64,000 bases of DNA from Pseudomonas simiae (GCF_900111895.1 NZ_FOKB01000003.1:124001-188000), one strand, 5' to 3'; numbered from the stretch's first letter, positions 26,941 through 36,199 are shown. Notes: a model not told the origin generated them from the sequence alone. Made by a program: numbers and translations.

Positions 26941-29001
26941 CTAGAAATCCTTGCACAAGCGCAGGGCGTCATAGATCGCAGCATGGGTGTTGCGCTGCGC
27001 CACACAGTCGCCAATGCGGAACAGCAAGTACCCATCACCCGCCTCGCTCAGGCAAGGCTGCGGCTTGATCGCGAACAAGGCTTCAACGTCGATCTGGCCT
27101 TTGTTGCGTGAGCCTTCCTTGAGCGCGTAGTAAATGGCTTCGTCCGGACGCACGCCGTTCTCCACCACCACCTGATCCACCACCCGCTCCTCTTTGGCGC
27201 CGGTGTATTCGTTCTCCAGTACCGCCACCAGCTTGTCGCCCTCGCGGTAGACCTTCTCCAGCATCATGTCGCCGGTCATGATCACTTCCTTGGGGTACAT
27301 GCTGCGGTAGTAGGTCGGGAACGACGTACCGCCGATGGCCACGCCCGGCTTGATGTCATCGGTGACGATTTCCACCTGGCAGCCTTTGTCGGCCAGGAAG
27401 TCGGCCACCGACATGCCGGTGAACTCGCAGATGGTGTCGTAGACCAGCACGTTCTTGCCCGGCGCGACCTTGCCATCGAGCACATCCCAACTGCTGACCA
27501 CCAAACCTTCGGCGGCGCCCCAGTGTTCGTTCTGCTCGATAAACGGATGCCCGCCGACGGCCAGCACCACCACGTCCGGACGCAGGTCCAGGATGGTCTC
27601 TGCATCGGCCGCGACACCCAGGCGCAGGTCGACTTTCAAACGCGCCAGCTCCAACTGGAACCAGCGGGTGATGCCGGCAATCTGGTCACGCTGCGGCGCC
27701 TTGGACGCCGTGGTGATCTGCCCACCAATAAACTCTTTCTTCTCGAACAAGGTCACGTCATGGCCACGCTCGGCGGCCACGCGTGCAGCCTCCATCCCGG
27801 CCGGGCCGGCACCGACCACCACGACTTTGCGTTTCGCCCCGGTGGACTTCTCGATGATGTGCGGCACGCCCATGTATTCACGAGAGGTCGCGGCGTTCTG
27901 GATGCACAACACATCCAGGCCCTGGTACTGGCGGTCGATGCAGTAGTTGGCACCGACGCACTGCTTGATCTGGTCGATCTGGCCCATCTTGATCTTGGCG
28001 ATCAAGTGCGGGTCGGCAATGTGTGCACGGGTCATGCCGACCATGTCCACATAACCGCCTTCCAGAATGCGCGTGGCCTGGTTCGGGTCCTTGATGTTCT
28101 GCGCGTGCAGCACCGGGACCTTGACCACTTCCTTGATACCGGCGGCCAAGTGCAGGAACGGCTCCGGTGGATAACTCATGTTGGGGATCACGTTGGCCAG
28201 GGTGTTGTGCGTATCGCAACCCGAGCCCACCACGCCGATGAAATCGAGCATGCCGGTGTCGTCGTAATACTTGGCGATCTGTTTCATGTCCTCGTGGGAC
28301 AAGCCGTCCGGGTGGAACTCGTCACCGCACAGGCGCATGCCCACGCAGAAATCATCACCAACTTCGGCGCGTACGGCTTTCAGCACTTCCAGGCCGAACT
28401 TCATGCGGCCTTCAAAGGTGCCGCCCCACTCGTCGGTACGTTTGTTGACCCGCGGGCTCCAGAACTGGTCAATCATGTGCTGGTGCACGGCAGACAGTTC
28501 CACACCGTCCAGGCCACCGGCCTTGGCGCGGCGCGCGGCCTGGGCGTAGTTGCCGATCACACGCCAGATTTCTTCCGGCTCGATGGTCTTGCAGGTGGCA
28601 CGGTGCACCGGCTCACGCACGCCCGACGGCGACATCAGCGTCGGCCAGTTAAAGCCGTCCCAGCGCGAGCGACGGCCCATGTGGGTAATCTGGATCATGA
28701 TCTTGGCGCCATGCTTGTGCATGGCGTCGGCCAGGTTCTGGAAGTGCGGGATGATGCGGTCGGTGGACAGGTTGACCGAACTCCACCACTCCTGCGGGCT
28801 GTCGATGGCGACCACCGAGGAACCGCCGCAGATCGCCAGGCCGATACCGCCCTTGGCTTTCTCTTCGTAGTACTTCACATAGCGGTCGGTGGTCATCCCG
28901 CCGTCGGTCGCATACACCTCGGCGTGGGCGGTGCTGAGCACGCGGTTGCGGATGGTCAGTTTGCCGATCTGGATCGGCTGGAACATTGCTTCGAAAGCCA
29001 T
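26941..29001 (-). CDS. dgcA: dimethylglycine demethylase subunit DgcA
   Basis: DgcA is the catalytic subunit that turns dimethylglycine into sarcosine. The 686-residue protein has an old-yellow-enzyme type TIM barrel that binds FMN (residues 1-370), a 4Fe-4S site formed by Cys in CVGANYCIDRQYQG and LDVLCIQNAA, and an FAD/NAD-type domain with VVVVGAGPAGMEAARVAAER. This is the trimethylamine-dehydrogenase/2,4-dienoyl-CoA-reductase layout. It starts 15 bases after the V4R-like gene. GbdR is the expected activator. Confidence 0.94.
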   Translation of the reverse strand: MAFEAMFQPIQIGKLTIRNRVLSTAHAEVYATDGGMTTDRYVKYYEEKAKGGIGLAICGGSSVVAIDSPQEWWSSVNLSTDRIIPHFQNLADAMHKHGAKIMIQITHMGRRSRWDGFNWPTLMSPSGVREPVHRATCKTIEPEEIWRVIGNYAQAARRAKAGGLDGVELSAVHQHMIDQFWSPRVNKRTDEWGGTFEGRMKFGLEVLKAVRAEVGDDFCVGMRLCGDEFHPDGLSHEDMKQIAKYYDDTGMLDFIGVVGSGCDTHNTLANVIPNMSYPPEPFLHLAAGIKEVVKVPVLHAQNIKDPNQATRILEGGYVDMVGMTRAHIADPHLIAKIKMGQIDQIKQCVGANYCIDRQYQGLDVLCIQNAATSREYMGVPHIIEKSTGAKRKVVVVGAGPAGMEAARVAAERGHDVTLFEKKEFIGGQITTASKAPQRDQIAGITRWFQLELARLKVDLRLGVAADAETILDLRPDVVVLAVGGHPFIEQNEHWGAAEGLVVSSWDVLDGKVAPGKNVLVYDTICEFTGMSVADFLADKGCQVEIVTDDIKPGVAIGGTSFPTYYRSMYPKEVIMTGDMMLEKVYREGDKLVAVLENEYTGAKEERVVDQVVVENGVRPDEAIYYALKEGSRNKGQIDVEALFAIKPQPCLSEAGDGYLLFRIGDCVAQRNTHAAIYDALRLCKDF

Positions 29002-29016
29002 GGCACGGTCCTCGGC

Positions 29017-29547
29017 TTACAACGGCTTGACGGTGAACAGGCCGTCATCGTGGCCCTCTTCGGAGCCTCCGTAGACTTGTTCGGCGACAGTGCGGATCTG
29101 GCTGCCGCGTGCTTGCAGAATCTGGTCCATGGCACCGGCAAACCAGCCGGTGAACATGTAGTCCACTTTGCGCCCGACCTTGCCGTACACGTAGACGAAC
29201 GCCGAGTGTTCCAGCTTGACGCTGGCGGTGCCTTTATCGAGGTCGATGTCCTGAATCTTGAACAGGCCCCAACCGCGCTGCGACAGGCGCTTCATGTAGT
29301 GCTCAAACACCGCGACGCCTTCCAGGCCATGGCATTCAGCTTCTTTCTCGCACCAGTGCCAGGCGGATTTGTAGCCGGCCTTGTAGAGGATCTCGGCATA
29401 GGCGTCGGCGCCCAGGACTTCTTCGATGCCGATGTGGTTATTGACGAAGAAATGGCGTGGCACGTACAGCATCGGCAAGGCGTCGGAGGTCCAGACACCG
29501 GTTTCGCTGTCGACTTCGATAGGCAATTGCGGGGCGATCTTGGCCAT
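29017..29547 (-). CDS. V4R-like conserved protein of the dgc operon (DUF5943 type)
   Basis: The 176-residue soluble protein has no signal peptide. Its second half (SAFVYVYGKVGRKVDYMFTG, then WFAGAMDQILQARGSQIRTV and GLFTVKPL) follows the pattern of V4R small-molecule-binding domains, but lacks the Cys residues that bind metal in many of them. This is pattern recognition and could be wrong. It sits between the dipeptidase homologue and dgcA in what looks like one transcript, and a homologue occupies the same place in P. aeruginosa. A role in sensing or handling dimethylglycine or flavin is inference. Confidence 0.7.
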   Translation of the reverse strand: MAKIAPQLPIEVDSETGVWTSDALPMLYVPRHFFVNNHIGIEEVLGADAYAEILYKAGYKSAWHWCEKEAECHGLEGVAVFEHYMKRLSQRGWGLFKIQDIDLDKGTASVKLEHSAFVYVYGKVGRKVDYMFTGWFAGAMDQILQARGSQIRTVAEQVYGGSEEGHDDGLFTVKPL

Positions 29548-29625
29548 GGAAACTTAACTCCAGAAAAATTCTTGTTAATGCCCCCGGCGCGAACAACCGG
29601 GGGAAGAAGAGGCGTTGGCGGTGGG

Positions 29626-30603
29626 TTATTCGCCCCAGACGTCCTTGAGGACGTTGACCCAGTTCTCGCCCATGATCTTGCGTACCACGCGCTCGGGGTG
29701 GCCGCGCTTGAGCAGGGTCTCGGTGAGGTTGGGGAACTCGCCCACGGTGCGGATGCCCAGCGGGTTGATGATCTTGCCGAAGCTGGTCAGACGGCGGGCG
29801 TAGCCTTTGTCATGGGTCAGCATTTCGAAGAAATCCTGGCCATGGCCTTGGGTGAAGTCAGTGCCGATGCCGATGGCGTCTTCGCCGACGATGTTCATGG
29901 TGTACTCGATGGCTTCGGCGTAGTCGTCGATGGTCGAATCGATGCCCTTGGCCAGGAACGGCGCGAACATGGTCACACCGACAAAGCCGCCGTGGTCGGC
30001 GATGAACTTGAGTTCTTCATCGGACTTGTTGCGCGGGTGCTCTTTAAGCCCGGACGGCAGGCAGTGGGAGTAGCACACCGGCTTTTTCGATTCGAGGATG
30101 ACTTCTTCGGAGGTCTTGGAACCTACGTGGGACAGGTCGCACATGATGCCGACGCGGTTCATCTCAGCAACGATTTCACGGCCGAAACCCGACAGGCCGC
30201 CATCGCGCTCGTAGCAACCGGTGCCAACCAGGTTCTGGGTGTTGTAGCACATCTGCACCACACCGACGCCGAGCTGCTTGAAGATCTCGACATAGCCCAG
30301 TTGGTCTTCGAAGGCATGGGCGTTCTGGAAACCGAAAATGATGCCGGTCTTGCCTTGTTCCTTGGCCTTGCGGATGTCAGCGGTGGTTTTCACCGGGATC
30401 ACCAGGTCGCTGTTTTCACGGATCAGGGTCTGGCTGGCCACGATGTTATTGATAGTGGCCTGAAACCCTTCCCACACCGACACGGTGCAGTTGGCGGCGG
30501 TGAGGCCCCCTTTGCGCATGTCCTCGAACAGGTCGCGGTTCCACTTGGCAATAATCAGCCCGTCGATAACGATGCTGTCGGCGTGCAATTCGGCTGGGCT
30601 CAT
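29626..30603 (-). CDS. membrane dipeptidase (peptidase M19) homologue with altered metal site
   Basis: The 325-residue protein has the amidohydrolase barrel of renal dipeptidases: CDLSHVG (His159), CYSHC (His180) and IGIGTDF (Asp249) match conserved ligands. The N-terminal His-x-Asp that normally follows IDG is replaced by Leu-Ile-Ile (IDGLIIAKW), and the bridging Glu position reads GFQNAHAF, a Gln. A classical two-zinc dipeptidase site is therefore unlikely. I chose ATG 30603 because the reading frame upstream runs through the promoter. It is the first gene of the dgc operon, 78 bases before the V4R-like gene. Function unknown. Confidence 0.82.
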   Translation of the reverse strand: MSPAELHADSIVIDGLIIAKWNRDLFEDMRKGGLTAANCTVSVWEGFQATINNIVASQTLIRENSDLVIPVKTTADIRKAKEQGKTGIIFGFQNAHAFEDQLGYVEIFKQLGVGVVQMCYNTQNLVGTGCYERDGGLSGFGREIVAEMNRVGIMCDLSHVGSKTSEEVILESKKPVCYSHCLPSGLKEHPRNKSDEELKFIADHGGFVGVTMFAPFLAKGIDSTIDDYAEAIEYTMNIVGEDAIGIGTDFTQGHGQDFFEMLTHDKGYARRLTSFGKIINPLGIRTVGEFPNLTETLLKRGHPERVVRKIMGENWVNVLKDVWGE

Positions 30604-30822
30604 CAGGCGTCCCCTTATTGGCGATTCATGCGCCGAATCGTCTGCCGGCGCTTTGGGGCCAGCATATGCCCAGGGGCCGACAGAGCCGGGTGCAAAAACG
30701 ACAGGGGAATTGCCGAAAGCGTCAATCCGCGACAAAGGCTGTTGTGAGAGGCCTGACTGGCGACTGTTCTTTGTCTTACGCTTGAGCCAGAATTCCCGCA
30801 TCACCTGATATGAGACGGCGCA
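30604..30822. promoter_or_regulatory. dgc operon promoter region with 21-bp spaced CGACAG repeats
   Basis: CGACAG occurs at 30678-30683 and 30699-30704, exactly 21 bases apart, and CGAC recurs at 30730-30733 and 30761-30764 at 31-base steps. The dgc genes are GbdR-controlled in P. aeruginosa, and 21-base direct repeats suit an AraC-family protein, but these short matches could be chance. Confidence 0.3.
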
Positions 30823-31224
30823 ATGAAATCGATTTTCCTGGCTTTGGCACTCATCGCAACCGGCGTTCACGCGGCCGAAGACACCGACAGCACGCCGTGC
30901 GACGGCATCGAAAACGACAAGCAAACCCTGGAATGCGCCTCTTACAACAAAACCACCGCTGAACAACTGCTCAAGGATAACTATCTGGGCCTGCTGGAAC
31001 GCATGGCTTCGACCTATGGCAGCGACAAGACCAAGCTGGCGGACATTACCGCTCGTCTGAAGGATGCCCAGCAGAAGTGGGAAAAATTGCGCGACGCTGA
31101 TTGCGCGGTGGACACCTTCCCAGCGGTAAACGGCACCAAGGCGTACGCGATTGCGCAAAATGATTGTTTGGCACGGATGAGTGATGAGCGGTCGGAGTTT
31201 TTGGAGTCGATTGGCCAGGAATAA
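30823..31224 (+). CDS. periplasmic DUF1311/LprI-like protein
   Basis: The 133-residue product starts with a signal peptide (MKSIFLALALIATGVHA) and has a domain of the LprI N-terminal/DUF1311 type: paired Cys (TPCDGIENDKQTLECASYN), helices with KDAQQKWEKLRDADCAVD, and a final Cys in AQNDCLARMSDERSEFLES. Four Cys suggest two disulfides. Some relatives inhibit lysozyme; that role is not shown here. It is divergent from the dgc operon. Confidence 0.78.
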   Translation: MKSIFLALALIATGVHAAEDTDSTPCDGIENDKQTLECASYNKTTAEQLLKDNYLGLLERMASTYGSDKTKLADITARLKDAQQKWEKLRDADCAVDTFPAVNGTKAYAIAQNDCLARMSDERSEFLESIGQE

Positions 31225-31265
31225 GCGACAATCCTCGTCACTTTCTCTCCGAACCAAGGCTATTC

Positions 31266-31682
31266 ATGAAGACTTGCGGCATCGAAATCAAAGGCAGCGA
31301 AGCCATCATCGCCGTCGCCTCTCTGGACAACCAGGTGTTGACCCACGTCGCTCTGGCCACGAAAAAAATCGCCCTTGAAGACGACGATGAAGCGGCCAAC
31401 GTCAAAGCCTTCGCCGCTCAGGTGAGGGCGTTTGTGCAGGCAAACGCCATCGAACGTATCGCGATCAAGAAGCGCAGCAAAAAAGGGGAATTCGCCGGCG
31501 GCCCGACCACGTTCAAGATTGAAGGGGTGTTTCAGTTGCTGGAGGGTGTTGAGGTGACGCTGTTGTCGCCACAGACCCTCAATGCACAGAACAAGAAGCA
31601 CAACTTTGATCTGCCGGCGACGCTGAACAAGTATCAGCATGAGGCGTACAAAGCGGCGTGTTCGGCGCTGGTCAAGAAGTAA
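31266..31682 (+). CDS. DUF3010 family protein
   Basis: This 138-residue cytoplasmic protein begins MKTCGIEIKGSEAIIAVASL and contains IERIAIKKRSKKGEFAGGPT and TTFKIEGVFQLLEG, features I associate with DUF3010, which has a RuvC/RNase H-like fold by appearance. An AAGG ribosome site is seven bases before the ATG. It follows the DUF1311 gene by 41 bases on the same strand. Function unknown. Confidence 0.8.
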   Translation: MKTCGIEIKGSEAIIAVASLDNQVLTHVALATKKIALEDDDEAANVKAFAAQVRAFVQANAIERIAIKKRSKKGEFAGGPTTFKIEGVFQLLEGVEVTLLSPQTLNAQNKKHNFDLPATLNKYQHEAYKAACSALVKK

Positions 31683-31701
31683 GCCACACCATCAATCAGG
31701 G

Positions 31702-31784
31702 TGGGAGCGGGCCTCGCGAAGGCAGTGTGTCGGTATCAGAAGTGCTGACTGACACGCCGCCTTCGCGAGCAAGCCCGCTCCCAC
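31702..31784. repeat. REPIN with a damaged left arm
   Basis: The left arm reads GTGGGAGCGGGCCTCGCGAA, missing TTG relative to the right arm's complement TTCGCGAGCAAGCCCGCTCC. A three-base deletion has broken the symmetry. Confidence 0.8.
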
Positions 31785-31802
31785 ATTTGATCTCTGTGTT
31801 CT

Positions 31803-31988
31803 TCAGGCCGCTGCACGCTGGGGAATGGTGAGGGCGCTCCAGGCACTTTCGAATTCGGTCCACACGCCGGCGCGCAGCAGTTGGCCCAGATTGCTCGTTT
31901 CCCCCAGCTCCAATGCCACCTCACCAAGGAGGGTGCGCAACATTTCCGGGCGTCGGCCCACCAGATTATGAAAAGAACTGTAAATCAT
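31803..31988 (-). CDS. possible 61-residue hypothetical protein
   Basis: The reading frame MIYSSFHNLVGRRPEMLRTL to SALTIPQRAAA has protein-like composition and predicted helices, and lies 31 bases after the cdhR stop on the same strand. No ribosome site precedes its ATG, and a stop codon sits four codons upstream. It could be a small gene, the tail of a lost gene, or chance. No family recognised. Confidence 0.35.
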   Translation of the reverse strand: MIYSSFHNLVGRRPEMLRTLLGEVALELGETSNLGQLLRAGVWTEFESAWSALTIPQRAAA

Positions 31989-32019
31989 AGTCGCGAATAC
32001 AATTAACTATAATCAGCCG

Positions 32020-32964
32020 TCAAACCACCTCCCGCCGCCGATCCTCCCTTGGGCATTTTGCAAACCGTGCCCGATAACTGCGGGTGAAATACGACGGCGA
32101 TTCAAACCCGCACGCAATACTCACTTCCAGCACGCTCATGTCGCTCTGACGCAGCAGTTGCCGGGCTTTTTCCAGGCGCAGGCCGAGGTAGAAGTTACTC
32201 GGCGTGTCGTTCAGGTGCAGGCGAAACAGGCGCTCCAGCTGACGGCGCGTCACTTTGATCGCCTCGGCCAGGGCCAATGTGCTCAGGGGCGGCTCGGTGT
32301 GCTGCTCCATCTCGCCGATCACTTGCACCAGCTTTTTGTTGTTGATGCCATAACGCGTGGCGATCTGCATGCGTTGGTGGTCTTTGCGTGGGCGGATGCG
32401 GCCGAGCACAAATTGCTCGGAGACCTGGATCGCCAGCTCAGGGCCGTGGGCCTGGGCGATCAGGTCGAGCATCAGGTCGATGGAGGCCGTACCGCCGGCG
32501 CAGGTGATGCGGCGGCGGTCGATCTCGAACAGTTCCTGGGTCACGGTGAGCTGTGGATAAGCTTCCTTGAAGGCGTCGATGGCTTCCCAGTGCAGGGTCA
32601 GGCGATGACCGTCGAGCAGGCCCGCTTCAGCCAGCACACAGGCGCCAGTGTCGATGGCACCGAGGGTCACGCCCTCGTGGTCGAGGCGGCGCAGCCAATG
32701 TTCCAGCGCAGGGGTCGCGAACTGCAGCGGTTCGAAACCCGCCACCACCAGCAATGTGGCGCCTTTCTTCAACGGTTCCAGCGCCGCATCGGCGTTGACT
32801 GACATGCCATTGCTCGCCAGCACCGCGCCGCCATCGGCACTCAACACATGCCAACGGTACAGCTCGCCGCGAAAGCGGTTGGCCACCCGCAGGGGTTCCA
32901 GCGCGGAGATAAAGCCGATGGCCGAGAAGCCTGGCATCAGCAGAAAGTAGAAATCCTGGGACAT
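32020..32964 (-). CDS. cdhR: carnitine catabolism regulator, GlxA-type AraC family
   Basis: CdhR activates the carnitine operon in P. aeruginosa. This 314-residue protein has a DJ-1/PfpI-like ligand domain (residues 1-190, with GAIDTGACVLAEAGLLDG) and two AraC helix-turn-helix motifs near LALAEAIKVTRRQLERLFRL and SVLEVSIACGFESPSYFTRS. It starts at ATG 32964; the longer frame reaches into the operator. It is divergent from caiX with 207 bases between, which is why I call it CdhR rather than the close paralogue GbdR at 38.6 kb. Confidence 0.9.
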   Translation of the reverse strand: MSQDFYFLLMPGFSAIGFISALEPLRVANRFRGELYRWHVLSADGGAVLASNGMSVNADAALEPLKKGATLLVVAGFEPLQFATPALEHWLRRLDHEGVTLGAIDTGACVLAEAGLLDGHRLTLHWEAIDAFKEAYPQLTVTQELFEIDRRRITCAGGTASIDLMLDLIAQAHGPELAIQVSEQFVLGRIRPRKDHQRMQIATRYGINNKKLVQVIGEMEQHTEPPLSTLALAEAIKVTRRQLERLFRLHLNDTPSNFYLGLRLEKARQLLRQSDMSVLEVSIACGFESPSYFTRSYRARFAKCPREDRRREVV

Positions 32965-33031
32965 GGTGGCGCTCTCGTCGGACGGGCAGCGTGGCACTGT
33001 GATACTCCCGTTCTCGGGTGGATTCAAGGGG

Positions 33032-33064
33032 GCAGGTCGCTGCAGTGCAAGAGCTGGTCGCCGC
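33032..33064. promoter_or_regulatory. candidate CdhR operator (21-bp direct repeat)
   Basis: GCAGGTCGCTGC at 33032-33043 and GCTGGTCGCCGC at 33053-33064 match at ten of twelve positions and are 21 bases apart, two helical turns, as expected for an AraC-type dimer. The pair lies between cdhR and caiX, about 110 bases before the caiX start. Confidence 0.6.
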
Positions 33065-33171
33065 CGTGCGCTTTGTCCCCTCCAAAGCTACGTAACTTAA
33101 ACCCGCAACATCAGCCTCACGGCGCATAAAGACGCCGGCCCCCACAATAACGACCTGCCGAGGGATCCACC

Positions 33172-34116
33172 ATGAACCGACTGATCAGCCGCTGTGTGCT
33201 TGCACTCAGCGCCAGCGCCATCTTGAGCACGAACGTACTGGCTGCCGACGCGGCATCCTGCCAGAACGTGCGCATGGGCGTGGTGAACTGGACCGACGTA
33301 ATCGCCACCAGCGCCATGACCCAAGTGTTGCTCGACGGCCTCGGCTACAAGACCAAACAGACCAGCGCCTCCCAGCAAATCATCTTCGCTGGCATCCGCG
33401 ACCAGCGCCTGGACTTGTTCCTGGGTTACTGGAACCCGCTGATGACCCAGACCATCACACCGTTCGTCGACGCCAAGCAAGTCAAGGTCCTCGACAAACC
33501 CAGCCTGGAAGACGCCCGCGCCACCCTCGCCGTGCCGACTTATCTGGCAGACAAGGGCCTGAAAACCTTCGCCGACATCGCCAAGTTCGAGAAAGAACTG
33601 GGCGGCAAGATTTACGGCATCGAGCCAGGCTCAGGCGCCAACACCCAGATCAAGGCAATGATCGCCAAGAACCAGTTCGGCCTGGGCAAGTTCCAACTGG
33701 TGGAGTCCAGTGAAGCCGGCATGCTCGCCGCCGTCGACCGTGCGGTCCGCCGCAAGGAAGCCGTGGTGTTCTTCGGCTGGGCGCCGCACCCGATGAACGT
33801 CAACGTCGCCATGACCTACCTCACCGGCAGCGACGACGCCCTCGGCCCGAACGAAGGCATGGCTACCGTGTGGAGCGTCACCGCGCCGAACTACGCCGAG
33901 CAGTGCCCCAACGTGCACAAACTGCTGACCAATCTCACCTTCACCGCCGCCGACGAGAGCCGGATGATGCAGCCACTGCTGGATCACAAGGACGCCATCG
34001 AGTCTGCCAAGCAGTGGCTCAAGGATCACCCGCAAGACCAGGCGCGCTGGCTGGAAGGGGTGACCACCTTCGACGGCAAGCCGGCAGCGGCCAACCTGAA
34101 ATTGACCAGCAAGTAA
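33172..34116 (+). CDS. caiX: carnitine ABC transporter periplasmic binding protein
   Basis: CaiX delivers carnitine to the shared CbcW-CbcV transporter core. The 314-residue OpuAC-type protein has a signal peptide ending VLAADA, an early conserved [20 protein letters not shown] with the ligand-contacting Trp, and [20 protein letters not shown] and [17 protein letters not shown]. It resembles CbcX at 42 kb throughout. No permease or ATPase gene is in this operon, so it must use an external core. It is the first gene of the carnitine operon. Confidence 0.92.
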   Translation: MNRLISRCVLALSASAILSTNVLAADAASCQNVRMGVVNWTDVIATSAMTQVLLDGLGYKTKQTSASQQIIFAGIRDQRLDLFLGYWNPLMTQTITPFVDAKQVKVLDKPSLEDARATLAVPTYLADKGLKTFADIAKFEKELGGKIYGIEPGSGANTQIKAMIAKNQFGLGKFQLVESSEAGMLAAVDRAVRRKEAVVFFGWAPHPMNVNVAMTYLTGSDDALGPNEGMATVWSVTAPNYAEQCPNVHKLLTNLTFTAADESRMMQPLLDHKDAIESAKQWLKDHPQDQARWLEGVTTFDGKPAAANLKLTSK

Positions 34117-34134
34117 GCCCATTTCAATCACCGT

Positions 34135-34158
34135 TTCGCGGCCACTTTCGACCGCGAA
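34135..34158 (+). promoter_or_regulatory. intercistronic hairpin between caiX and cdhC
   Basis: TTCGCGG and CCGCGAA pair around a ten-base loop in the 73-base gap after caiX. There is no T tract. Such hairpins often protect the upstream message, here the highly needed binding-protein message, while allowing some read-through. Confidence 0.5.
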
Positions 34159-34189
34159 CGGCACCACTATGCCTGTAAGGAACCGCCTC

Positions 34190-35077
34190 ATGAACCACGA
34201 CGTCATCATCACCTGCGCACTCACCGGTGCTGGCGACACGACCAGCCGAAGCCCACACGTGCCGGTCACCCCCAAACAAATCGCCGCCGCCGCGGTGGAA
34301 GCCGCCAAGGCAGGCGCCACGGTTGTGCACTGCCATGTGCGTGACCCTGAAACCGGCAAGTTCAGCCGCGACGTCGCCCTGTACCGCGAGGTGATGGAGC
34401 GCATCCGTGAGGCCGACATCGACATCATCGTCAACCTCACCGCCGGCATGGGCGGCGACCTGGAGATCGGCGGCGGCGAGAACCCGATGGCGTTCGGCCC
34501 CAACACTGACCTGGTCGGCCCCTTGACTCGACTGGCCCACGTCGAAGAGCTGCTGCCGGAAATCTGCACGCTGGACTGCGGCACCCTGAACTTTGGCGAC
34601 GGCGACACCATTTACGTTTCTACCCCGGCACAACTGCGGGCCGGCGCCAAGCGCATCCAGGAACTGGGCGTGAAAGCCGAGCTGGAAATCTTCGACACCG
34701 GTCACCTGTGGTTCGCCAAGCAGATGATCAAGGAAGGCCTGCTGGACGACCCACTGTTCCAACTGTGCCTGGGCATCCCATGGGGCGCGCCGGCCGACAC
34801 CACCACCATGAAAGCCATGGTCGACAACCTGCCCGCCGACGCCGTGTGGGCCGGCTTCGGCATCGGTCGCATGCAAATGCCAATGGCGGCGCAAGCGGTG
34901 CTGCTGGGCGGCAACGTGCGGGTCGGTCTGGAAGACAACCTGTGGCTGGACAAAGGCGTGCTCGCCACCAACGGCCAGTTGGTGGAGCGGGCAAGTGAAA
35001 TTCTCAGCCGCCTGGGCGCACGGGTCATGACCCCGGCCGAGGGCCGCGTGAAGATGGGCCTGACCAAACGCGGCTGA
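34190..35077 (+). CDS. cdhC: 3-dehydrocarnitine cleavage enzyme (BKACE family)
   Basis: CdhC reacts 3-dehydrocarnitine with acetyl-CoA to give betainyl-CoA and acetoacetate. The beta-keto acid cleavage enzyme family has a TIM barrel with a divalent metal bound by the two His in VVHCHVRD (His47 and His49). Other conserved stretches are [14 protein letters not shown] and [23 protein letters not shown] 34190 is preceded by AAGGA; the product has 295 residues. A REPIN separates it from cdhA. Confidence 0.9.
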   Translation: MNHDVIITCALTGAGDTTSRSPHVPVTPKQIAAAAVEAAKAGATVVHCHVRDPETGKFSRDVALYREVMERIREADIDIIVNLTAGMGGDLEIGGGENPMAFGPNTDLVGPLTRLAHVEELLPEICTLDCGTLNFGDGDTIYVSTPAQLRAGAKRIQELGVKAELEIFDTGHLWFAKQMIKEGLLDDPLFQLCLGIPWGAPADTTTMKAMVDNLPADAVWAGFGIGRMQMPMAAQAVLLGGNVRVGLEDNLWLDKGVLATNGQLVERASEILSRLGARVMTPAEGRVKMGLTKRG

Positions 35078-35098
35078 CTTCCAAACACCCCACAACCC

Positions 35099-35189
35099 TG
35101 TGGGAGCCGGGCTTGCCCGCGATTGCGGTACGTCAGCCACCAAACGCACCAACTGACACACCGCTATCGCAGGCAAGCCAGCTCCCACC
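35099..35189. repeat. REPIN between cdhC and cdhA
   Basis: Left arm TGTGGGAGCCGGGCTTGCCC (GCGGG type with extra base), right arm ATCGCAGGCAAGCCAGCTCC (GCTGG type): a mixed element within the carnitine operon. Confidence 0.85.
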
Positions 35190-35219
35190 GGTGATCACCG
35201 AACTCTTTAGGAATTTGCC

Positions 35220-36185
35220 ATGCGCTTTATCACTGAAATCAAAACCTTCGCCGCCCTCGGCAGCGGTGTTATCGGCAGCGGCTGGGTGTCCCGCGCCCTG
35301 GCCCATGGCCTGGATGTGATCGCCTGGGACCCGGCGCCCGGTGCCGAAGCCGCGCTGCGCAAACGTGTTGCCAACGCCTGGGGCGCCTTGGAAAAACAAG
35401 GCCTGGCGCCGGGTGCATCCCAGGACCGCTTGCGCTTTGTCGCCACCATTGAAGAGTGTGTGAAAGACGCTGACTTCATCCAGGAAAGCGCCCCGGAACG
35501 CCTGGAACTGAAACTCGACCTGCACAGCAAGATCAGCGCCGCCGCCAAGCCGAATGCGTTGATTGGGTCGAGCACGTCCGGCCTGTTGCCAAGCGAGTTC
35601 TACGAGGGCTCGACCCATCCTGAGCGGTGCGTGGTCGGCCATCCGTTCAACCCGGTTTACCTGCTGCCGCTGGTGGAAGTGGTCGGCGGCAAGAACACTG
35701 CGCCGGAGGCCGTTCAAGCGGCGATCAAGGTGTACGAATCCCTCGGCATGCGCCCACTGCATGTGCGCAAGGAAGTCCCGGGCTTTATCGCCGATCGCCT
35801 GCTCGAAGCCCTCTGGCGTGAGGCCCTGCACCTGGTCAATGACGGCGTCGCCACCACCGGCGAAATTGACGACGCCATCCGCTTTGGCGCGGGCCTGCGC
35901 TGGTCGTTCATGGGCACTTTCCTGACCTACACCCTGGCAGGCGGCGACGCAGGCATGCGCCACTTCATGGCGCAATTCGGCCCGGCGCTGCAATTGCCGT
36001 GGACCTACCTGCCAGCGCCGGAGTTGACCGACAAGCTGATCGACGATGTGGTCGACGGCACCAGTGATCAACTGGGCAAACACAGCATTTCGGCGCTGGA
36101 GCGCTATCGTGATGACTGCCTGCTGGCGGTGCTGGAGGCGGTGAAAACCACCAAAGCCAAGCACGGCATGACCTTCGCCGAATAA
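35220..36185 (+). CDS. cdhA: L-carnitine dehydrogenase
   Basis: CdhA oxidises L-carnitine to 3-dehydrocarnitine with NAD+. It is a 321-residue member of the 3-hydroxyacyl-CoA dehydrogenase family, with the Rossmann motif [20 protein letters not shown] at the N-terminus, the catalytic His in [16 protein letters not shown], and a helical C-terminal domain ([20 protein letters not shown]). AGGAATTTGCC precedes the ATG. cdhB follows after 14 bases. Confidence 0.94.
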   Translation: MRFITEIKTFAALGSGVIGSGWVSRALAHGLDVIAWDPAPGAEAALRKRVANAWGALEKQGLAPGASQDRLRFVATIEECVKDADFIQESAPERLELKLDLHSKISAAAKPNALIGSSTSGLLPSEFYEGSTHPERCVVGHPFNPVYLLPLVEVVGGKNTAPEAVQAAIKVYESLGMRPLHVRKEVPGFIADRLLEALWREALHLVNDGVATTGEIDDAIRFGAGLRWSFMGTFLTYTLAGGDAGMRHFMAQFGPALQLPWTYLPAPELTDKLIDDVVDGTSDQLGKHSISALERYRDDCLLAVLEAVKTTKAKHGMTFAE

Positions 36186-36199
36186 GGGAAAATCCTAAC

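Noticed and set aside
32965..33010. Sigma-54 promoter at TGGCACTGTGATACTC before caiX
   Set aside because: The -12 GC is missing at the required ten-base distance.
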